The position numbers and the translations under genes are program-made. The notes under the pieces were generated by a model, which did no database searches, was not told the origin of the DNA, and worked only from the letters and a program-made list of their open reading frames with translations. Below are positions 56,101 through 64,000 of a stretch of DNA of 64,000 nucleotides, piece after piece. Location of the stretch: the NCBI GenBank assembly GCA_022577435.1, contig JAKOON010000018.1:9180596-9244595 (forward strand). Reading direction: 5' to 3'. Positions within the stretch are counted from its first letter, which is position 1; each line of letters starts with the position of its first letter. Source of the DNA: Embiotoca jacksoni (lineage: Eukaryota > Chordata > Actinopteri > Embiotocidae).

Positions 56101-58173
56101 TTACCTTTTTGAACTACATAATTAAATATGAATTATAGAGGTTATGATTTGATCAAATATTTGCTTTCATGGGAGACCTAACTGTTGCTTTTCCTCTCTG
56201 ATGCTGATAAGAAATGGTGTTTGTGTGGAGCAGGTGGTTCATGCCTGCTGATCCAAATGACTCGATGTGTGTTTTTTTGTCCCTTTCATGTTTCCTTGTC
56301 TTCCTGTTTTTTACCTCATTTTTCCAGGGCCAAGGAATGTTGCCTTATTTTGCTAACTTCCGTCTGCTTGCTGAGTTTTCTACACCATGTGTGAACCAGC
56401 GGTATGTACTGGCTTACTAATGACAATTAAGTGTTGAGTCTTAACTTTGACGTGAGTGGGTTTACATCAGTATAGTACATATATTTGTTACTGTGGGAAA
56501 TAAATTTAGCCCTACAGCTCAGTCAAATTAAGATCAGGTGATTGACTCAATCCCAGTCAAGGATATGCCACCTCTTCACCCTATGAATTTCTTAAATTGC
56601 TTTGGCCGCATGATTAGGATTATCCTCCTGCTTAATGATGAAATATCCTCTTTTTTTAGAATTCTCCAGTTTCATACACTGAAATGCCCAAGACACAGTT
56701 GGTAGACAAATGTTCTCCCCCACAGTAACAGTTTCATATTGATTTAAATCTACTCATATTAAAGCTGAGATACTTTAAGGTATTATCTGTAATTTCAAAT
56801 TGAAAGTGCTGAAGCAGGGCCCAAAGAACAGGAGGAGTGCAAGTGCTAAAATACAACCCCGTTTCCAAAAAAGTTGGGATGATGTGTAAAATTTAAATAA
56901 AAACAACGTGATCATTTGCAAATCATTTAAACCCATGTTTAACTGAAAATAGACCAAAGACAAGTCATGTTGAAACTGATAAATATTGTGTTTTTGAAAG
57001 TATTTGCTTATTTTAAATTTAATTCCAGCAACATGTTTCAAAAAACATCCATGGTAGAGTTTTAACCTGCATTTGTTGATGCAGCGATCAACTGTGTTCA
57101 CAGACAATGGTTTTCGGAAGTGTTTCTGAACCCATGCAGGGATTTCCACTGTAGAATCATCTGTTTTATAATGCGGTGCTGCCTGAGGGCCCGAAGATCA
57201 CGGCCATCCAATATTGGGTTTCTGCCTTGTCCTTTGCGTAGAGAGATTTCTCCAGATGATGAAATCCCCAAATTCGTTGCAATTTTACATTAAGGAACAT
57301 TATTTATAAATTACTGCTCTTTTTGCCCAAACAGTCTACTGAGGAACTCTGCCCCTCTGGGATGCTCTTTTTATACCCATCATGTTACTGATCTGTTACT
57401 TAACCTTATTCGCTGTGAGATGTTCCACTAGGGTTTGTTGACCCTGTGCCACATTTTTTTAAATGCATTACTGGCATCAAATAATAATAATAAAAAAGTA
57501 TATATTTTTCATAAAACAATGAAGTTTCTCCGTTTCGACATTTGATATGTTGTCTTTTTGGAAATGGGGTTGTACTTAAGGTCTGGACTGCACGTCAGAG
57601 GTTGTTTTAATTACTAGACATTTTTATAACCTGAAGGTGAATTGCAAATTGCATTTTCTCTCCCTGTTCACCTGGTGCGTTGAGATTATTTGGCATTTTT
57701 TCCAAATAAATATTCAATCATTTATTTTGAAGTCATTCCTAACTTCCCTAAATGTCTTTCTTACTTATAGTAAAGTGTCAGGTTATTTGTGATTGCCTTC
57801 AACATTTCCCTGTGTACATCTTTATTCTGCTAGACACTATTTTCTTTGTTTCAGCTGGTTCTTTGAGGTACTAGGTTATCCCAAGTCCTCCCGGCCCAAC
57901 ATGGCGAATGGCGTTGCCATGGCAGTAGTCTTTTTCATGGTCCGCATCGCAGTCATGCCCGTCTACTACAGTCGCATGTGTGCAGTCTATGGGACTGAGG
58001 CCTTCTACTTGGTGGCCTGGGGTGGCCGTGTAGCCTGGATCTGCTCCAGTATATGCTTGGACATCATGAACATTATGTGGATGCACAAGATTGCCCGTGG
58101 CTGCTACAAGGTGCTGCGCTCGGCAAGCCAGAGCAAAGCTGGCACACCTCAGGAGAACGGGAAGACTGATTAA
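46951..58173 (+). CDS. tlcd4: tlcd4 (tmem56), TLC domain-containing protein 4
   Basis: Coding exons: 46966-47120, 48741-48830, 50292-50350, 51004-51098, 56328-56401, 57855-58173. Phases agree and total 792 nt, i.e. 263 aa plus TAA, the same length as human TLCD4. Family landmarks follow in order: QVEWNSRTVSTFHALLVG, DEDP-like NEDPVW, NVAITTGYLISDLL, YYWKAIGDKFFVVHHLAALY, LPYFANFRLLAEFSTPCVNQ, RWFFEVLGYP, VVFFMVRIAVMP and LDIMNIMWMHKIARGCYKV. Six or seven hydrophobic segments mark a multi-pass membrane protein. The conserved His pair (HH) and Arg/Asn residues of the TLC domain are present. TLC proteins include ceramide synthases and lipid regulators. The function of TLCD4 is poorly known and I do not assign a reaction. 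The start ATG at 46966 has a strong GCCATGG context. The teleost a/b paralogue is not resolved. Confidence 0.95.
48741..48830 (+). CDS. tlcd4: tlcd4 coding exon 2
   Basis: Encodes RTVSTFHALLVGLFCLYILF and DDAVNEDPVW, the second membrane segment and a luminal/cytosolic acidic loop. Acceptor TTTCAG; donor GTGAGA. Confidence 0.95.
49447..49656 (+). mobile_element. Teleost GCTGCAAC...-type non-autonomous repeat, copy B
   Basis: Starts AGGGCTGCAACTAATGATTG and ends TTGTTGCAGCCTTA, i.e. inverted GGCTGCAAC ends. The TTTAAAATGTCTGAAA segment matches the reverse complement of copy A near 43110-43137. It lies in tlcd4 intron 2. Confidence 0.8.
50292..50350 (+). CDS. tlcd4: tlcd4 coding exon 3
   Basis: Encodes GDPTLVKINVAITTGYLIS, the third membrane segment. 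Acceptor TTTCAACAG; donor GTAAGA. Confidence 0.95.
50477..50885 (+). mobile_element. L2-clade LINE 3' end, degraded
   Basis: A conceptual frame gives QSTAARLLTG at 50477, then a broken LHWLLVQDRVHYKVLLFVYK, the C-terminal region of fish L2-type reverse transcriptases. It ends with AAATGTGCTTTATAAAAATAA, like the L2 3' tail. It occupies most of tlcd4 intron 3 (50351-51003). Confidence 0.8.
51004..51098 (+). CDS. tlcd4: tlcd4 coding exon 4
   Basis: Encodes DLLLIFYYWKAIGDKFFVVH and HLAALYAYYYVL, the TLC core with the conserved His pair. The donor GTGAGT opens a 5.2-kb intron. Confidence 0.96.
51819..51846. repeat. (TTTA)n microsatellite
   Basis: Seven TTTA tetramers in tandem. Confidence 0.92.
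51888..51965 (+). repeat. Possible tRNA-derived SINE relic
   Basis: GGCGATAGTTCAGTCGATTTAG resembles a polymerase III A box, and GGTTCAATCTG about 50 bp later resembles a B box. There is no tRNA fold with proper stems and no clear tail. Confidence 0.35.
56328..56401 (+). CDS. tlcd4: tlcd4 coding exon 5
   Basis: Encodes GQGMLPYFANFRLLAEFSTP and CVNQ. Phase 0 in, phase 2 out, donor GTATGT. Confidence 0.95.
56854..57572. mobile_element. 719-bp DNA transposon with TA flanks
   Basis: Starts CAACCCCGTTTCCAAAAAAG and ends TTTTTGGAAATGGGGTTG, an inverted terminal repeat of about 18 bp. It is flanked on both sides by TA (56852-56853, 57573-57574). The family is familiar from many teleost introns. 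No intact transposase; superfamily not assigned, but the TA flank suggests a TA-targeting group. It lies in tlcd4 intron 5. Confidence 0.82.
57855..58173 (+). CDS. tlcd4: tlcd4 coding exon 6 and stop
   Basis: Encodes RWFFEVLGYPKSSRPNMANG, two membrane segments (about VAMAVVFFMVRIAV and YLVAWGGRVAWICSSICLDI) and a basic cytosolic tail ending ENGKTD. TAA at 58171-58173. Confidence 0.96.
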
Positions 58174-59174
58174 GGGAACCAGAGTGTCTGTGGTGAGGAA
58201 ATACCACAACAGAGACAAAATGACAACTCTCAGTGCAATGTCAAGTTGCAGTTTGGACCCTTACATGTCTGGCTGCTTCAGCAGCAGCGTACGCAGGACT
58301 TGACATTACAGGACCGAATGTAGAGGGAAATAGAGAATTCTTTTTTTCTTTTTCGGAAAGTACGCACAGTCACTGAGATGTACTGATGGACCATTTAACT
58401 GGCCATCCCTAAGCCATGAAATGACCTCTCAGCAATATTCTGTGCATGGCCAATTATTTTTCCTCTTGAACAATTTACCACTAAAAAGAGGTCATCCTGG
58501 GACAAACGGACTGTTAGCCCAAACACAAATTGTCAAAAAGTTTACTGTTCTTTACATACTTAGTGCTCAGAAAAATACTTTTGTTTGTTTTTGTATTAAT
58601 ACTGCTGCCTGAGTTGCAGAATCAAAATGAGGAAATATGAGTTCATGTTGATGATGAAGATGTGAGGGAACCTCCAAAACAGTTAGCGACTCCACAGTGA
58701 TAGTCAGTGCCATAAAATCATTGTCAGATGCCTGTTGAGGGAGACTTGATTGAGAAACAATTGGATTAGATTAAGTACAATCAAAGAGAAGAAGTATGAA
58801 TTTTATCACTCACACACACTGCCATTCAATTAAGAGGTTCATTTTAAAAGCCAGCCTTTTAGGAAGTTTTATTGGAATATCATAAATCATGGTTGCATCT
58901 GCATGGTTATTTTGAACAATGTAGGACTGAACAGGCATCAGTACTCTGTATGTAGTTTATTTCTTTTGTCTCGGTCAAGGCAAATGGGTTTTTAACGGTA
59001 CAAATAATGAGAGAACTCTTAATAAACAAACAGCAGACTGATGTAAAGAGTACCTTAGAAATGCTAAAAGGGAAACTGAATGTCAATGGCTGTGTTTGTA
59101 CACGGACATTAAGCAATTCTAGGACGTAAATTTTAAATACTGCGGCTTGATCTGATTTTTCTTTAATCCACATG

Positions 59175-59205
59175 ATTTGTGATATATATCTAATATATCA
59201 CAAAT
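59175..59205 (+). repeat. 13-bp perfect inverted repeat in tlcd4 3' UTR
   Basis: ATTTGTGATATAT and ATATATCACAAAT flank a 5-nt ATCTA loop, so a hairpin in the mRNA is likely. Confidence 0.85.
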
Positions 59206-60961
59206 TGGGGGTAAAAGGTATCACGGTTAAACAAAAGTATGTTGTTGACACTTTTTGTTGGCATTATATTTATTTCACACTGAGGGGAAATGTTTAAAAG
59301 AGAAGAGTATATAGTTTTAAATCTTTATCAAGGGGTTTGGTGGGAGATGTTGGCAGGATTCTGACACACTTCTAGTTTGCATTTCTATAAAATTCACACT
59401 TCCTGTTTATGATACCTTTTTAGGCACAAACTTTTAATTTTATTACTTGATGTTTGCCAACAAGCTGCATGCCACAATGTGGATTTTCCACAAAGACATT
59501 AGGAACTTTTAGCGAGCAAATTCAATTCAGCGCGTGAGCTGAGCAGGTTTTTCTTGCAGGTTTTAGGTTAATGTAAAATCAATGACGATAGTCAGTATTT
59601 CAGATGGTAAGTTCTGTATATGTCAAAACAATTTTTAAATTGTTTTTCAGGATTGTGATACAAATAGCTTTTGCCTCAAGTTACACATCATTTTCATATT
59701 TTTTCATGGAATGAAACAAGGATTGTGTTTTCTTTTTAGTGGACATTAATACACAGGAAAGTTGTGAAAAAACACGTTTTAATAGTTTTCTTAGATTCAT
59801 TCTTTTAAGAAAACAGTTTCATGTGACTCATCCTACTACACAAACACAGGAATCTAGTTCAAAGTTTTGTCATTTGTGAAACAAAAAAAGTTCAAATTCA
59901 CCGATAATTTACGATACATACTTGAATATTCATTGTAGATGTATCTTTACATGAGCTGTACATCAAACGCTTTCTGTCAACTGTTTGGTGACACAAACAG
60001 GGATTGTTAGTTTTTTTAAGTATGCCTTGCTATTCTCAGCATTTGATTTTGTTGCCTTTTTAAAATACATGTCTGATTGCACAGTGAATATTTTGTTACA
60101 CCCAACTCCTCAAAACACTGAAAAGGTGTGTTGTTTTTCAGTGATTTCACTTGTGTGTTTTTCATGTCTGACGCCTGCCTAATGTGATTGTTTTGCCTTC
60201 GTAATATAGTTTCAGATGTAAAACAGAGGCTTGTTGAAGCTGGTTGCTTCAGTGCTTTTGCTTTTTGTTTTGTTATGCTTTTACTTTATGTAAAAGTTGA
60301 AGACTTTCTGTATTTGTTCCCGTGCTACAGCCATTACTGCTCCATGGTGAAAACATACATCAGCTGATGCTGTTTTTTTTTTTTTATTATTGTTTTTTTT
60401 TTCTCAAAAACTTGATTTTCATAAGTGTGACAAATTGCAACCATGATCCACTGGTTCAGATTGATTCTATTACCGTCATCTCTGCATGCTGTGACCAGTC
60501 ACAATATGACAGGGGTCAGTTTAGTTTGGCATGTTGCCACGGTGTGAAAGACTCGACAGGATGGGGTGTCTGCCAATATGTCACTGGAATTAAATGGAAA
60601 TCATGTTTTGGGAGAGCAGCAGGTCTGGTAGAATCAGAGGAGTTTGCAAGCTCATGCATGGTCAATATGGTCTTCTTCATGCACCCTCTATAACTGCATG
60701 TGGTATTGCATGGGGATTGCACTGTTAACAAAATAGCATCTACATTTGCTAGACACATTTTTTTTTTCTAAGTACATGTATATAATGTTTACTTAAACGT
60801 TATTCTTGTACTGTGCCACATAATATAATCCACAGATGATGATAATAATGTGATGACAACATCGTAAAGCAGATATTTTGTATAATATCCAGCACAGAAG
60901 TAATCAGTAAGGGAATACTTGAATACTAATCAGCACAGTTTATAACAATCTGGGCAGTGCA

Positions 60962-60967
60962 AATAAA
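60962..60967 (+). terminator. tlcd4: tlcd4 poly(A) signal candidate
   Basis: AATAAA followed by a T/G-rich stretch. A second AATAAA lies at 61224-61229. Confidence 0.45.
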
Positions 60968-61525
60968 AATGTATCTTATGAGCATCTTGCATTATATGTG
61001 TACCATTGTCTTTAATTTATTAATCCAAGAGAAACTGACACAAAACAAAGCGGTTGCCACGTTTAAGGAGAGCCTTGTGCTGCTGTCTGCTTGCTAAACT
61101 GGTCTTGGTGTTTCCCAATGTTGTTTGGGGGGATCTGTGAGTAGGTGGAGTGTCTAGTGACATTCTATGAATGTACTGGAGATGAGAGAATATTTGTCAC
61201 TTACATTTTCATTTATTCTTGACAATAAATACCAAATTAACTGCTGTGAAGTGTCTCGTTCAGTAAATAACATTTGTGGCACCTAAATGAACCCATAATA
61301 TCTTTAATATGGGTCACATCATGCAGCAAAGAATATGATCAAAACCATTAGCACAGGCTGGACCTTTATTGTCTGCTGTAATTTTACTCACATTGTGCTG
61401 TTAAAAAAAAATGTAAATATTTTCTAAGTAACAATTGCATTGCATGGTTGGATTCAAGTTTTTAAAGACATATTTGAAGGAATCTAAATGTTGACAAATA
61501 ATGCCAAGCATTTTAAAGCGCATAT

Positions 61526-61892
61526 TGTTACGCCCCCCCCTCCCTTTCTGTTTGCTGTGGCTCAAGTGGCCTCTTCCTGTTTGAGCTTGCAGTCAGGGAG
61601 GGCTGTTAAGGTAAAGTGGTGGCACCCGTGTAGGCCTCCACCACTGCTACAAATACCAGCCTTGTTTCATTGCGTCTCTCGCCTAGGCTCCACATCTCCT
61701 GGTTTGGTTTGGTCGACTTCACCTTTCACCTTTAACGCTGGCATACACATTTGTCACCCATCCATGCGTTATCTTCACCTCTTTTTTTTTTTTTTTTTAT
61801 ATAATTTAACTTTGTTCATTTTAAATAAAACTCGCCATTGGCATTTCAACCCGTCTCGTCTCCCCTCCTCTTTGTTGAGCCAGTTTGTGACA
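61526..61892 (+). mobile_element. Long terminal repeat (367 bp)
   Basis: Begins TGTTACG and ends GTGACA, an imperfect TG...CA inverted pair. It contains AATAAA at 61824-61829, 63 bp before the end, and is followed at once by a primer-binding site. The matching second LTR is not in the window. ERV or Ty3/Gypsy class cannot be decided from the LTR alone. Confidence 0.75.
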
Positions 61893-61894
61893 AG

Positions 61895-61912
61895 TGGGGG
61901 CTCATCCGCTCA
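61895..61912 (+). other. Primer-binding site, tRNA-Pro type
   Basis: TGGGGGCTCATCCG differs at one base from the first 14 nt of the common tRNA-Pro PBS (TGGGGGCTCGTCCG), two bases after the LTR end, as expected for a retroelement. Confidence 0.75.
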
Positions 61913-63480
61913 TCCGGTAAATTAAGAGTAAATGAATGTGATCTTAATGTGGCCTTTTGTGGTGACTTGGCCCGGATTAAATTGGTGTATTTCTAACCTC
62001 TGCCAGTCAGTGGCTAGTGTCTTGGTTTGCCTTGCAGGAGTGTAGGTTAATGAGTTGTTTTGGATGACGACATCAGTAGAACACATGATTTGTTGTTTGT
62101 TCACCCACTTTTTGAGAAGGGGAAATGTCAAGTTATGTTCCTCTTTTGTGTAGTTTTTAGGAGAGTTTGCTAATTGGTTCCCTTTGTGTTGTGTGTTTGG
62201 GTTTTTTTGTGTTGTCTTCGAACAGGAGTACTTTTCCCCTGTTAGGTATGGCAGCGGGTTCCTCTATGGGGCTCGTGGTGTTTCAATTAGGCGGCAACGA
62301 AGGTGGGTAGAGTCATTGGCTCGGGAGCACCTCCGTTGCTGTGAGAGGGTCATCAGCTTTCTAGTTGCTTTCTTCACACTGCTGGTTTGGCATGCGTAAA
62401 TACCCCCATCACTAACTGCACGAAGACTAGGGTTGAGTCAGCTAGTTAGCTCAATGGTTGTAGTTAGCATAGGTACAGGGGTGGTTCTCCTGTTCACTTT
62501 TACCCCAGGTTTGGTGTTTCCCAAGTGTTCTATTGAAGGTTTGTGGAGAAGTGTTTCCCTGCTTGGTTGTGAGGATGGCTTTACTTTTAGCGAGATGTGT
62601 TCAGAGTTGATGACCACGAGGCCTCGGGGCAGTAATCCTCCATGGTAACTGGTTATAATCCACTGCCTGCTTCCCAGATTTGACGACTTTGATCGAGATG
62701 CTTTCCTTCCTTTTTAAGTATACTGCAGATCCAGAGACTGGTCAGATTCAGACAGCATAATGCTGTTGGAGTGAGTTTGTTGTTCACTTTCAAATAATGT
62801 GGTGTGTCTGAGTTGGAAGTTTGGTCTAGTAACTTGGGTATAAGCGTCAGTACTCCTGCTCTGGGCTTCTGTGTGAGCTTGGTTTCCTCTTTGTCAGGTC
62901 ATGGGATGTTTTGGTTGGCTAGAGAGCTGTTTGTTTAGAGGAACCTTTGGGTTAGCTACTTTGGTTTGATGCTCAGGTTTAATTCTAGATTTGTTTGGTG
63001 GCTGGAATTTGGTCCAAGCAGAGTGTGGTCATTGGGTTTACCAGCCACGTGTGGTGTTGAATACTTGTGATGAGCTTGGGTGCTCATTCTGGATCGACAG
63101 TTTGATAAGTAATAGGAAAATTGGAGGTTGAACTTGATTCTGTTGACCATACTCCCTGTCGTGTTTCTTCAAAGATCTCCCCTCCTAGTTGTCACAAGTG
63201 TTGAGCTGGAGACAGCAGTGATAACACCATGTTATAACATTGTTTTTGTTTTATTGTTTTTCTTAGTTTATTTAGTTTAACATCATAAAAAAAAAAATCC
63301 CATTAAAGTTTTTGTCCCCAACAGATTTTGGGCTGCAAGGCATAGTGTTAAAAATTATGCATTCGTGTGTAATTTTGGTGCTGTGCTGAGTAAAGCATGA
63401 AAAAGTAATGCAATATTAATCTAATTTTAATTTAGTCAGTGAATGTATTTGTAGGTTTGTAGGTGACAAAAGTTGTCTCA
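61913..63480 (+). other. Leader/internal debris of the LTR element
   Basis: G/T-rich sequence without a long frame. A 71-codon frame at 62184-62399 is not like any gag protein I recognise. It is probably the 5' internal part of the LTR element, truncated before or at the LINE fragment. Confidence 0.4.
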
Positions 63481-63499
63481 GTTACTTGTCAAGTACAAC

Positions 63500-64000
63500 A
63501 TTTTGTCAGGAATAGGACCAACAACTGTTCTGTCTCCCTTCCTGTTCACCTTATACACCACTGACTTCCAGTACAACTCAGAGTCCTGCCATCTGTAGAA
63601 GTTCTCTGATGACTCTGCAGTGGTCGGGTGTATAAGGGATGGATGGGAGGATGAGTACAGGGCAGTAGTGGAGGACTTTGTGGTGTTGGTGGGAAGAAAT
63701 CACCTGCTCCTGAACGTGGCCAAGACCAGAGAGATGGTGGTCGACTTCAGGAGGAAGACGACGGCTCCACAACCGCTGAGAGTTCTGGGAGAGGAGGTGG
63801 ACATGGTTGAGGAGTACAAGTACCTGGGTGTGTCCATCGACAACAGACTGAACTGGAAGACCAACATCAACGCTGTCTACAAGAAGGGGATGAGTCGACT
63901 CTTTTTCTTGAGGAAACTTCGATCCTTCAATATGTGCAGCGAGATGTTGGAGATGTTCTACCAGTCTGTTGTGGCCAGTGCTTTGTACTTCGCTGTGGTC
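63500..64000 (+). pseudogene. LINE reverse transcriptase fragment, runs off the edge
   Basis: One frame reads LSPFLFTLYTTDFQ, an in-frame TAG (63596-63598), then KFSDDSAVVG. That is the xxDD catalytic box (Asp-Asp at 63608-63613). It continues as NHLLLNVAKTREMVVDFRR, VEEYKYLGVSIDNRLNWKTN and SRLFFLRKLRSF to the window end. This is the palm/thumb of a fish non-LTR element. Both Asp of the DD pair are kept, but the TAG and the absent upstream portion show that it is dead. The 3' part lies beyond the window. Confidence 0.88.

Larger units (their letters stand above)
51099..56327. other. tlcd4: tlcd4 intron 4 (5.2 kb)
   Basis: Holds an (ATTT)n array (51819-51846), a possible tRNA-like SINE relic (51888-51965) and a C-rich stretch near 52117. 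The remainder is AT-rich sequence in which I see no feature. Confidence 0.7.
58174..61250 (+). other. tlcd4: tlcd4 3' UTR, probable
   Basis: Long AT-rich non-coding stretch without repeats of known families. AATAAA hexamers at 59021, 60962 and 61224 are candidate ends, giving UTRs of about 0.87, 2.8 or 3.1 kb. A 13-bp inverted repeat lies at 59175-59205. Confidence 0.55.

Noticed and set aside
57871..58218. 115-codon minus-strand frame over tlcd4 exon 6
   Set aside because: Antisense shadow of a conserved coding exon.
62184..62399. 71-codon plus frame after the LTR, as a possible gag
   Set aside because: Too short, with no gag motif such as a zinc knuckle; left as leader debris.
62443..62490. 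TAGCTCAATGGTTG-like stretch as a tRNA gene
   Set aside because: No matching acceptor, anticodon or T stems in the following 70 bases.

Overview
The window is vertebrate nuclear DNA. Its genes are interrupted by GT-AG introns, most of the sequence is non-coding, and it is packed with (CA)n/(GT)n microsatellites and transposon families typical of ray-finned fish. The two protein-coding genes, the repeat types and the intron sizes fit a teleost, probably a spiny-rayed (percomorph) fish. I cannot name the species.

Bases 1-36,000: one plus-strand gene, a phldb2 (LL5-beta) orthologue. I assembled 24 coding exons from 3113 to 33958. All splice phases agree and give an uninterrupted 1483-residue protein: an N-terminal FHA domain, a long Ser/Pro-rich disordered part (mostly one 1209-bp exon), a series of coiled-coil exons, a Pro-rich exon and a C-terminal PH domain. 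The FHA domain is notable because mammalian PHLDB2, as I know it, lacks one while its paralogue PHLDB1 has one. The introns hold many microsatellites, several directly against splice sites, and a 493-bp hAT-type element with an intact 8-bp target duplication. The 3' UTR with poly(A) signals runs to about 34,390 or 35,930.

Bases 36,000-40,300: intergenic DNA with simple repeats and a degraded non-autonomous DNA transposon.

Bases 40,300-61,250: a plus-strand tlcd4 (formerly tmem56) gene. A CpG-rich block near 40,300-40,540 with a good donor site looks like the promoter and non-coding first exon. Six coding exons from 46966 to 58173 encode a 263-residue multi-pass TLC-domain protein. The putative 6.4-kb first intron holds a heavily broken endogenous retrovirus pol (RT and RNase H). 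Other introns hold an L2-type LINE tail, a teleost inverted-repeat transposon, and a 719-bp DNA transposon flanked by TA. The 3' UTR extends to AATAAA signals at 59021, 60962 or 61224.

Bases 61,250-64,000: retroelements. A 367-bp LTR is followed by a primer-binding site resembling that for tRNA-Pro and a leader without long frames. A LINE reverse-transcriptase fragment with an in-frame stop then runs off the right edge.

The two genes are tandem. Nothing in the sequence links their functions: one is a cortical microtubule/PIP3 scaffold, the other a membrane protein of the TLC lipid-related family. I see no CRISPR array, operon, rRNA or convincing tRNA gene, and no wholly new system. The most unusual points are the PHLDB1-like architecture of phldb2, the repeat-bounded splice sites, and the retroviral pol inside tlcd4.
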